A stretch of 64,000 bases of DNA from NCBI GenBank assembly GCA_032716605.1, contig CM064480.1, positions 49,343,398 to 49,407,397 on the forward strand. Reading direction: 5' to 3'. Below, piece by piece: positions 55,291 to 64,000 of the stretch. Positions within the stretch are counted from its first letter, which is position 1; each line of letters opens with the position of its first letter. The notes beneath the pieces are model-generated. The model made no database searches, was not told the DNA's origin, and was given only the letters and a program-made list of their open reading frames with translations. A program made the translations under genes and the position numbers. The DNA is from Paralithodes platypus. Lineage: Eukaryota; Arthropoda; Malacostraca; Decapoda; Lithodidae.

Positions 55291-55859
55291 GCTCAGTTAC
55301 AACACGATCAATTGGAAAGACGACACCCAACTCCCATTATTTCTAATAATAGTTTAAATGGGAAATATTAATTGTCTTGGACTCTATTTCACGTTTTAAA
55401 ATACTGTACTCAAGTAATGTTATTACGATATAGTGCACCGCAGAGCGTAATGACATACATATTATATCTGGACTTAAAACATACGGTACATAAGGTAGGA
55501 CACCTGTTGTCACTGGAAATTTTAAACTTTAGTGAAGTTTACTAATAAGGGCTAAGTAACTATAATATAGAGTCATGTAGTAATTACATATACCTTACCG
55601 AGATCCAAACGAAGATTTGTAAATGTGCCTCGAGAGGATGAACCAATGCTAGCAGCTAACAACTCAGAGTACATTTACCTGCAATGAAAAAAGCTAGTAT
55701 TAGTATATATAGTACCAGTAATAATTTCGATATTGAAATTATTATATAGTACTTGTGAAAGTAAGTGCATACACATGGTTCAGTTATTACATTGGTTTAG
55801 AGTATTTATATGTTTAGGGTCAGTTATAAGATAGAGATTAGGTACGGTAGGATAGTCTC
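55291..55859. other. Unassigned AT-rich stretch
   Basis: No gene or repeat recognised, except a short palindrome AATAATTTCGATATTGAAAT near 55720. Confidence 0.4.
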
Positions 55860-56525
55860 TGAAGCGATGTTCCACCATAGGTCACGGGAGATGGCACCCA
55901 CAAAGCTGATGAGTCTCCCGGGTGTAGGACACTGTCCTAGGTGACGAAGGTGGCCCCGGGAAAGGTGTTGAAGATTCTGAACAAGGAGATCCGTCGAATA
56001 GCCAGTCAGTCTCGTAGAACCTTAATCAGGAATCGTCATAGGGGATTTTCGGGCGCGATATTCAGAGGCTTGCACACAGGTGGTTATATCTAGCAGAGGA
56101 TTTGGTTAGCAATGTGGGAGGACTGGTGAGGCCCACAGTAAAGGAACTGGGGCATGAGATGTTGTTAGGTCTTTTAGGACTTATTCGATTCAACAAGAAA
56201 GATTGTTGGTGAGCCATGTAGAATCTGGGGGCCGTACTATCCCAGTGTGCTGATTAAGGCTTTTTAAATAAGACTTAGCACAGGTATTACGATTCTGCCT
56301 AAGTTTGGGCTGCTGACAGATAGTCAAGGTGATTTGGCTTGCGTTCCGTGGCAGTGTGGAGCATGGAACAAGGGCGCGGATGATGGAGAAGAGCGAGGAG
56401 ATGATACGCCATTGTTGAACCTGAGGGCGACGTGGTTGTCGTTGGCGACACATGATATCAACATTAACAACATGTGTCTCTTCAATTACTAAGACTGTGA
56501 TCGTAAAACTGTTGCTTAAAGTCAT
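55860..56525. other. Unassigned GC-richer, non-repeat-like segment
   Basis: About 650 bp that matches nothing else in the window and has higher GC than the neighbours. A 111-codon open frame on the minus strand (56190-56525) has no recognised domain. It could be an exon, a non-coding RNA or a fragment of an unrecognised transposon. Confidence 0.35.
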
Positions 56526-56536
56526 AAAATTGACGT

Positions 56537-56690
56537 TTTAACCAGCGAACTTCAATTTATGTTTTAATCCAGTTATCTCCAGACGTTTTTAGTCAACTTA
56601 GGAAGGACCTGCCAGATTACTGGATATCCTTCTTTAGCTTAGTAAATTCAACTGCCAAGAGCATAAATACAGTAAAGACATTATTATCTA
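56537..56690. repeat. D-superfamily relic
   Basis: TTTTAACCAGCG, ATCTCCAGACGTTTTTAGTC and CTTAGGAAGGACCTGCCAGA match D half-sites; the end is decayed. Confidence 0.5.
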
Positions 56691-56889
56691 AACAAATAAG
56701 TTAATAATATAATGCTAGATGTTAAATATATGAACAGATGTAGGCTCTTTTTAAAGCATTACGAATAACACAGTAACAATACGTCAGCTTTAACGTATCA
56801 GAACGAGCATGTATATATAGCTAGCACAGGAGTACGCATGAATCTTTCATACGTCAATAAACTGGACAGAAATGGCCTGTATAATATAT

Positions 56890-57056
56890 AGGTACACCTG
56901 TACAACTCCTCCTAAAAATTCGTGGACCTCGTATGTGTTTCTTCATGCAATTACAGACATAGTCAGTGAATAATGCATCTGTTTTGCTTCACATTTAATG
57001 CTAAACATAGTTTACCATTATTGTAGAAAATATTACATTCATAAATCAGTGTCCAT
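56890..57056. repeat. K-family relic
   Basis: ACTCCTCCTAAAAATTCGTG then GACCTCGTATGTGTTTCTTC, as in K elements; the right terminus is missing. Confidence 0.55.
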
Positions 57057-57081
57057 AAATAGGCTATACTTGCACATTGAA

Positions 57082-57288
57082 CCCATTCAGTACCGGTGAC
57101 ATCCTTTCCATTATATTCTGGCAACTATTAGACGGTTTTATTAAGTTTAAAAGGGCCTCCAGCAATTGACAGGCTTCGAACTATCTCACTTGACCAATTT
57201 TTATACCACAGCTCCTTCTTAAGCTGCACAAAATCGTCTTAATATAGCTAGAATAATATCTACAAAGACGTCGCCGGTACAGAAGGGG
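57082..57288. mobile_element. D-family MITE (207 bp)
   Basis: Ends CCCATTCAGTACCGGTGACA and ACGTCGCCGGTACAGAAGGG followed by G; flanks TGAA and TTAC are decayed TTAA. Confidence 0.88.
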
Positions 57289-57326
57289 TTACAAATGGTT
57301 AGGGCCCCTGCATTTCCATGGGCAAT

Positions 57327-57461
57327 GTACAGTCGTGGTCAGAAATACCTGCATAATTTTGAAATACCGCCTGTCTCACAAAGATAATTTCACCGGTGAA
57401 AGTTTGCTATAAAAAGTAAATTAATATTATGAAAACATCTACTGCATAACCAGCTAAATTG
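57327..57461 (+). repeat. Tc1/mariner-like terminus relic
   Basis: TACAGTCGTGGTCAGAAATA resembles a Tc1-type terminus and the relic at 12047. The following ~130 bp is loosely shared with 12060-12180. Confidence 0.45.
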
Positions 57462-57465
57462 CTAA

Positions 57466-57672
57466 CCCCTTCTGTACCGGCGACGTCTTTTTAACTTTAT
57501 TCTGGCTACTGTTAGACGATCTTATTCAGTTGTAAAAGGACCTCTGACAATTACCAGGCTTCGGACTATCTCATTTAACCCATTTTACTACCACAGATAC
57601 TTCTTAAGCTGCACAAAATCGCCTAAATATACCTAGAATAAGGTTTAGGAGACGTCGCCGGTACAGTAAGGG
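57466..57672. mobile_element. D-family MITE (207 bp)
   Basis: Flanks CTAA (57462-57465) and TTAA (57673-57676); ends CCCCTTCTGTACCGGCGACG and GTCGCCGGTACAGTAAGGG. Confidence 0.9.
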
Positions 57673-57964
57673 TTAATTAAATCTTAAATGTTTTACATCC
57701 ATACATATAATCCGGGAGAGGGTCAGAACTAATGCGTGCGACTGTACTATATGCGCATTTGTATGAATGGATGCAGGCTACTGTGTGAGTTATCCAGAGG
57801 CACGATACCTTCATTATATTACAAAACAGTGTAGATACAAGTGGCATGGCTAATCAAGTAGCATATATTGTGTGATAAAATAAGAGTACCGGTACCTGTA
57901 ATGTACTACTGTAATGGCTAGAACTATGGTAGGATCGGGAGCATAGTGTTATGGAAGTATGGTA

Positions 57965-58176
57965 CAGTCACTCACAAACATTCGTGGACATCACCTATTT
58001 CTAATTATGGAAGTATATCTCTGGAAACGAATCCATGCATATTATATTCTGTTCATCAACTACGAAACAATATCAACTATTAATTGACAAGCAAGTTTCA
58101 TCCAAAAATAAATCCGGATAGTTGTAATTGCATAAAGAAAAACATAGGAGGTCCATGATTTTTGTATGAGTGACTG
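57965..58176. mobile_element. Family K MITE (212 bp, TA flanks), copy 2
   Basis: Ends CAGTCACTCACAAACATTCG and the partial complement TATGAGTGACTG, with TA at 57963-57964 and 58177-58178. Exactly the same length as copy 1 but in opposite orientation, judging by the interior. Confidence 0.88.
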
Positions 58177-59362
58177 TACCTTTGGTGTGGTGGTACAGGT
58201 AGTTTCGTTATAAGTATACCAGTGGGACCATTACTAGTTTGTTAGCCTTGTAATGTGGTAGTTATATAGTGTGGTAGCTATATAGTGTGGTAGTTACATA
58301 GTGTGGTAGTTATAGTGTGGTAGTTATATAGTGTGGTAGTTATATAGTGTGGTAGTTATATAGTGTGGTAGTTATATAGTGTGGTAGTTATATAGTGTGG
58401 TAGTTATATAGTGTGGTAGTTATATAGTGTGGTAGTTATATAGTGTGGTAGTTATATAGTGTGGTAGCTATATAGTGTGGTAGTTATATAGTGTGGTAGT
58501 TATATAGTGTGGTAGTTATATAGTGTGGTAGTTATATAGTGTGGTAGTTATATAGTGTGGTAGCTAAATAGTGTGGTAGCTAAATAGTGTGGTAGCTATA
58601 TAGTGTGGTAGTTATATAGTGTGGTAGTTATATAGTGTGGTAGTTATATAGTGTGGTAGTTATATAGTGTGGTAGTTATATAGTGTGGTAGTTATATAGT
58701 GTGGTAGTTATATAGTGTGGTAGTCATAGTGTGGTAGTTATATAGTGTGGTAGTTATATAGTGTGGTAGTTATATAGTGTGGTAGTTATATAGTGTGGTA
58801 GTTATATAGTGTGGTAGTTATATAGTGTGGTAGTTATATAGTGTGGTAGTTATATAGTGTGGTAGTTATATAGTGTGGTAGTTATATAGTGTGGTAGTCA
58901 TAGTGTGGTAGTTATATAGTGTGGTAGTTATATAGTGTGGTAGTTATATAGTGTGGTAGTTATATAGTGTGGTAGTTATATAGTGTGGTAGTTATATAGT
59001 GTGGTAGTTATATAGTGTGGTAGTTATATAGTGTGGTAGTTGTAGTGTGGTAGTTATATAGTGTGGTTGTTATATAGTGTGGTAGTTATATAGTGTGGTA
59101 GTTATATAGTGTGGTAGTTATATAGTGTGGTAGTTATATAGTGTGGTAGTTATATAGTGTGGTAGTTATATAGTGTGGTAGTCATAGTGTGGTAGTTATA
59201 TAGTGTGGTAGTTATATAGTGTGGTAGTTATATAGTGTGGTAGTTATATAGTGTGGTAGTTATATAGTGTGGTAGTTGTAGTGTGGTAGTTATATAGTGT
59301 GGTAGTTGTAGTGTGGTAGTTATATAGTGTGGTTGTTATATAGTGTGGTAGTTATATAGTGT

Positions 59363-59680
59363 CTTCTATGCCAGATTAGCTGAACAAATATCGGAAAAAA
59401 AGCGCCAGCATAGAAGCCAAGTCATAACTTGGATGAGATGCCGGCTCTCTTTCTCTCTTCTCAGGTCTGCACTCCTATGTCTCAGGGGTACAAGGTCCTC
59501 CCCGCTACAGAGGACAAGAGTGAGAGACTTGGACTTTGAAATGGTCGTGGCGGAGGGACGAATTGGGGAACAACTAGGTTGATTGTAGAGAGGTACTGGT
59601 ACAATAAGATAAACTACAATGTAACTAGAATAAGATAGATTGTACACCACTTTGTAACTGTCACCTTAATACAAAAAAAA
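59363..59680 (+). pseudogene. 3' end of a LINE inserted in the satellite, with poly(A)
   Basis: A 318 bp non-satellite block. From 59364 to the TGA at 59580-59582 there is an uninterrupted frame of 72 codons containing YARLAEQISEKKRQ, WMRCRLSFSLLRSALLCLRG and EMVVAEGRIG. This resembles the C-terminal tail seen after RT in some retroelement polyproteins (an R--LSF-LLRS---C-RG pattern); the assignment is from recognition only. A ~90 bp 3' UTR and A8 (59673-59680) follow. The bracketing GTTATATAGTGT at 59351-59362 and 59681-59692 would be the target duplication, although the satellite repeats the same bases anyway. An intact frame suggests a recent insertion. Confidence 0.7.
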
Positions 59681-59798
59681 GTTATATAGTGTGGTAGCTA
59701 TATAGCGTGGTAGCTATAGTGTGGTAGTTATATAGTGTGGTGGTTATATAGTGTGGTGGTTATATAGTGTGGTGGTTATATAGTGTGGTAGTTATATA

Positions 59799-59980
59799 GA
59801 GTGGTGGGTAGTAGTGTGGAGTGTCTGGTAGTATGGTAGCCACTGAGGGTCTGGTTCTTCAGTGGTCAGTAGTTAGGATAGTAACGGGCCACCATCAAAC
59901 ATTGAACAGTAATACGGTAGTTAGCCTATGTAATGTGGGTGGTAGTAGTGTGATCGCCTGGTAGTATGGTTGTTTAATAT
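59799..59980 (+). repeat. Satellite spacer a (182 bp, type 1)
   Basis: GAGTGGTGGGTAGTAGTGTG to GGTTGTTTAATAT; type 1 has GGGCCACC and AATGTGGGTGGTAGTAGTG. Confidence 0.93.
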
Positions 59981-60543
59981 GGTAGTTATAGTGTGATAGT
60001 TATAGTGTGGTAGTTATATAGTGTGGTAGTTATATAGTGTGGTAGTTATATAGTGTGGTAGCTATATAGTGTGGTAGCTATATAGAGTGGTAGCTATATA
60101 GTGTGGTAGCTATATAGTGTGGTAGCTATATAGTGTGGTAGCTATATAGTGTGGTAGCTATATAGTGTGGTAGCTATATAGTGTGGTAGCTATATAGTGT
60201 GGTAGTTATATAGTGTGGTAGTTATATAGTGTGGTAGTTATATAGTGTGGTAGTTATATAGTGTGGTAGTTATATAGTGTGGTAGTTATAGTGTGGTAGT
60301 TATAGTGTGGTAGTTATATAGTGTGGTAGTTATATAGTGTGGTAGTTATATAGTGTGGTAGTTATATAGTGTGGTTGTTATATAGTGTGGTAGTTATATA
60401 GTGTGGTAGCTAAATAGTGTGGTAGTTATAGTGTGGTAGTTATATAGTGTGGTAGTTATATAGTGTGGTAGTTATATAGTGTGGTGGTTATATAGTGTGG
60501 TGGTTATATAGTGTGGTAGTTATATTACTGTGGTAGTTATATA

Positions 60544-60730
60544 GAGTGGTGGGTAGTAGTGTGGAGTGTCTGGTAGTATGGTAGCCACTGAGGGTCTGGT
60601 TCTTCAGTGGTCAGTAGTTAGGATAGTAACGGACCACCATCAAACATTGAACAGTAATACGGTAGTTAGCCTATGTAATATGGGTGGTAGTACTGTAGTG
60701 TGATCGCCTGGTAGTATGGTTGTTTAATAT
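60544..60730 (+). repeat. Satellite spacer b (187 bp, type 2)
   Basis: As spacer a but with GGACCACC and AATATGGGTGGTAGTACTG plus a TAGTG insertion. Confidence 0.93.
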
Positions 60731-61893
60731 GGTAGTAATAGTGTGGTAGTTATAGTGTGGTAGTTATATAGTGTGGTAGTTATATAGTGTGGTAGTTATA
60801 TAGTGTGGTAGCTATATAGTGTGGTAGCTATATAGTGTGGTAGCTATATAGTGTGGTAGCTATATAGTGTGGTAGCCATATAGTGTGGTAGTTATATAGT
60901 GTGGTAGTTAGTGTGGTTGTTATATAGTGTGGTAGTTATATAGTGTGGTAGCTATATAGTGTGGTAGCTATATAGTGTGGTAGTTATATAGTGTGGTAGT
61001 TATATAGTGTGGTAGTTATATAGTGTGGTAGTTATATAGTGTGGTAGTTATATAGTGTGGTAGTTATATAGTGTGGTAGTTATATAGTGTGGTAGTTATA
61101 TAGTGTGGTAGTTATATAGTGTGGTAGTTATATAGTGTGGTAGTTATATAGTGTGGTAGTTATATAGTGTGGTAGTTATATAGTGTGGTAGCTATATAGT
61201 GTGGTAGCTATATAGTGTGGTAGCTATATAGTGTGGTAGCTATATAGTGTGGTAGCTATATAGTGTGGTAGCTATATAGTGTGGTAGCTATATAGTGTGG
61301 TAGCTATATAATGTGTGGTAGTTATATAGTGTGGTAGTTATATAGTGTGGTAGTTATATAGTGTGGTAGTTATAGTGTGGTAGTAATAGTGTGGTAGTTA
61401 TATAGTGTGGTAGTTATATAGTGTGGTAGTTATATAGTGTGGTAGTTATATAGTGTGGTAGTTATATAGTGTGGTAGTTATATAGTGTGGTAGTTATATA
61501 GTGTGGTAGTTATAGTGTGGTAGTTATATAGTGTGGTAGTTATATAGTGTGGTAGTTATAGTGTGGTAGTTATAGTGTGGTAGTTATATAGTGTGGTAGT
61601 TATAGTGTGGTAGTTATATAGTGTGGTAGTTATATAGTGTGCTTGTTATATAGTGTGGTAGTTATATAGTGTGGTAGTTATATAGTGTGGTAGTTATATA
61701 GTGTGGTAGTTATATAGTGTGGTAGCTATATAGTGTGGTAGCTATATAGTGTGGTAGCTATATAGTGTGGTAGCTATATAGTGTGGTAGCTATATAGTGT
61801 GGTAGCTATATAGTGTGGTAGTTATATAGTGTGGTGGTTATATAGTATGGTGGTTATATAGTGTGGTAGTTATATTACTGTGGTAGTTATATA

Positions 61894-62075
61894 GAGTGGT
61901 GGGTAGTAGTGTGGAATGTCTGGTAGTATGGTAGCCACTGAGGGTCTGGTTCTTCAGTGGTCAGTAGTTAGGATAGTAACGGGCCACCATCAAACATTGA
62001 ACAGTAATACGGTAGTTAGCCTATGTAATGTGGGTGGTAGTAGTGTGATCGCCTGGTAGTATGGTTGTTTAATAT
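61894..62075 (+). repeat. Satellite spacer c (182 bp, type 1)
   Basis: Type 1 markers (GGGCC; AATGTGGG; TAGTAGTGTG). Confidence 0.93.
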
Positions 62076-62740
62076 GGTAGTTATAGTGTGGTAGTTATAT
62101 AGTGTGGTAGTTATATAGTGTGGTAGCTATATAGTGTGGTAGTTATATAGTGTGGTAGCTATATAGTGTGGTAGCTATATAGTGTGGTAGCTATATAGTG
62201 TGGTAGCTATATAGTGTGGTAGCTATATAGTGTGGTAGTTATATAGTGTGGTAGTTATATAGTGTGGTAGTTATATAGTGTGGTAGTTATATAGTGTGGT
62301 AGTTATATAGTGTGGTAGTTATATAGTGTGGTAGTTATATAGTGTGGTAGTTATATAGTGTGGTAGTTATATAGTGTGGTAGTTATATAGTGTGGTAGTT
62401 ATATAGTATGGTAGTTATATAGTATGGTAGTTATATAGTGTGGTAGTTATATAGTGTGGTAGTTATATAGTGTGGTAGTTATATAGTGTGGTAGTTATAT
62501 AGTGTGGTTGTTATATAGTGTGGTAGTTATATAGTGTGGTTGTTATATAGTGAGGTAGTTATATAGTGTGGTAGTTATAGTGTGGTAGTTATATAGTGTG
62601 GTGGTTATATAGTGTGGTGGTTATATAGTGTGGTGGTTATATAGTGTGGTGGTTATATAGTGTGGTGGTTATATAGTGTGGTGGTTATATAGTGTGGTGG
62701 TTATATAGTGTGGTAGTTATATTACTGTGGTAGTTATATA

Positions 62741-62927
62741 GAGTGGTGGGTAGTAGTGTGGAGTGTCTGGTAGTATGGTAGCCACTGAGGGTCTGGTTCT
62801 TCAGTGGTCATTAGTTAGGATAGTAACGGACCACCATCAAACATTGAACAGTAATACGGTAGTTAGCCTATGTAATATGGGTGGTAGTACTGTAGTGTGA
62901 TCGCCTGGTAGTATGGTTGTTTAATAT
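62741..62927 (+). repeat. Satellite spacer d (187 bp, type 2)
   Basis: Type 2 markers (GGACC; AATATGGG; TACTGTAGTG). Confidence 0.93.
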
Positions 62928-63698
62928 GGTAGTTATAGTGTGGTAGTTATAGTGTGGTAGTTATATAGTGTGGTAGTTATATAGTGTGGTAGTTATATAG
63001 TGTGGTAGTTATATAGTGTGGTAGCTATATAGTGTGGTAGCTATATAGTGTGGTAGCCATATAGTGTGGTAGTTATATAGTGTGGTAGTTATATAGTGTG
63101 GTAGTTATATAGTGTGGTAGCTATATAGTGTGGTAGCTATATAGTGTGGTAGCCATATAGTGTGGTAGTTATATAGTGTGGTAGTTATATAGTGTGGTAG
63201 TTATATAGTGTGGTAGCTATATAGTGTGGTAGCTATATAGTGTGGTAGCTATATAGTGTGGTAGCTATATAGTGTGGTAGCTATATAGTGTGGTAGTAAT
63301 AGTGTGGTAGTAATAGTGTGGTAGTTATATAGTGTGGTAGTTATATAGTGTGGTAGTTATATAGTGTGGTAGTTATATAGTGTGGTAGTTATATAGTGTG
63401 GTAGTTATATAGTGTGGTAGTTATATAGTGTGGTAGTTATATAGTGTGGTAGTTATATAGTGTGGTAGTTATAGTGTGGTAGTTATATAGTGTGGTGGTT
63501 ATATAGTGTGGTGGTTATATAGTGTGGTAGTTATATAGTGTGGTAGTTATATAGTGTGGTAGTTATATAGTGTGGTAGTTATATAGTGTGGTAGCTATAT
63601 AGTGTGGTAGCTATATAGTGTGGTAGTTATATAGTGTGGTGGTTATATAGTGTGGTGGTTATATAGTGTGCTAGTTATATTACTGTGGTAGTTATATA

Positions 63699-63880
63699 GA
63701 GTGGTGGGTAGTAGTGTGGAGTGTCTGGTAGTATGGTAGCCACTGAGGGTCTGGTTCTTCAGTGGTCAGTAGTTAGGATAGTAACGGGCCACCATCAAAC
63801 ATTGAACAGTAATACGGTAGTTAGCCTATGTAATGTGGGTGGTAGTAGTGTGATCGCCTGGTAGTATGGTTGTTTAATAG
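63699..63880 (+). repeat. Satellite spacer e (182 bp, type 1)
   Basis: Type 1 markers. The satellite does not resume after it; the following 70 bp are diverged GGTAG-rich sequence. Confidence 0.92.
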
Positions 63881-63936
63881 CATGGTAGATAACTAGTCAT
63901 GAGCTATGGTAGTTTGACCGTATGGTTGTAACAGCA

Positions 63937-63937
63937 A

Positions 63938-63990
<53 letters not shown>
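63937..63990. repeat. (GT)n followed by a T~40 homopolymer
   Basis: GTGTGTGTGTGTG then about 40 T residues, followed by CAGAATGTAG at the window edge. Confidence 0.95.
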
Positions 63991-64000
63991 CAGAATGTAG

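Larger units (their letters stand above)
58258..63698. repeat. 16 bp satellite array with higher-order structure
   Basis: Basic unit TAGTTATATAGTGTGG repeated hundreds of times, with variants TAGCTATATAGTGTGG (in runs), TAGTTATAGTGTGG (14 bp) and TGGTTATATAGTGTGG. Five copies of a ~185 bp spacer punctuate it, and one LINE fragment interrupts it. The array continues up to the last spacer, close to the window's right edge. Confidence 0.97.

Noticed and set aside
56190..56525. 111-codon minus-strand frame as a gene
   Set aside because: No recognisable domain, signal or splice context; recorded only as an unassigned segment.
58258..63880. CRISPR array
   Set aside because: Repeats are 16 bp without unique spacers between units; long identical spacers and eukaryotic context point to satellite DNA.
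63952..64000. Splice acceptor (polypyrimidine then CAG) at the window end
   Set aside because: A ~40-T homopolymer beside (GT)n is enough to explain it; no exon frame visible in the few remaining bases.

Overview
This window looks like gene-poor, repeat-saturated nuclear DNA from an animal, probably an arthropod and plausibly a decapod crustacean. That assignment is an inference. It rests on AT-rich sequence, long (TA)n and (CA)n microsatellites, CR1-type and other non-LTR retrotransposon relics, a Penelope-like relic, very many short inverted-repeat DNA elements, and a short TTAGG-type tract of the arthropod telomere type. I found no intact cellular protein-coding gene. Apart from five broken retrotransposon reading frames, nearly every open frame is a microsatellite translation or an inverted-repeat shadow.

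Layout. 0-12 kb: a foldback made of two A-family elements, a 1.2 kb palindromic element beside (TA)n, B, J and D MITEs, a decayed non-LTR retrotransposon (5.74-6.85 kb) and a 640 bp hairpin built of about 10 bp subrepeats. 12.6-15.3 kb: diverged E repeats carrying a Helitron with both ends visible and a CpG-palindrome element. 15.3-25.6 kb: an old, diverged tandem array (N) pierced by B, J, M and A elements, a CR1-like LINE between two (CA)n tracts, a tRNA-derived SINE, and a poly(A) retroposon itself split by a 1.9 kb probable solo LTR. 26-31.5 kb: a MITE with an 8 bp target duplication, a second diverged array (Q) and a Penelope-like relic. 32-37.7 kb: A elements, simple repeats and unassigned AT-rich DNA. 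37.8-42.95 kb: a 5.2 kb inverted repeat with arms of about 1 kb. 43-48.2 kb: A and B elements, a 47 bp minisatellite of about 31 copies, a hairpin element and a 79 bp x 4 minisatellite. 48.6-58.2 kb: a dense field of A, B, D, H, K and L elements and a minus-strand SINE. 58.26-63.9 kb: a 16 bp satellite with a 182/187 bp spacer in alternating higher-order arrangement, interrupted by the 3' end of a LINE.

Much of the window is shaped by short elements bordered by TTAA (families A, B, D and the 13.42 kb element). For B and D an empty-site comparison inside the window supports TTAA as the target duplication, the hallmark of the piggyBac superfamily. A and B share a core with two consecutive perfect hairpins, and the first hairpin differs between the families in a pairing-preserving way. 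No autonomous transposase was seen. Family letters (A, B, D, E, F, G, H, I, J, K, L, M, N, O, Q, R) are labels made up for this annotation.
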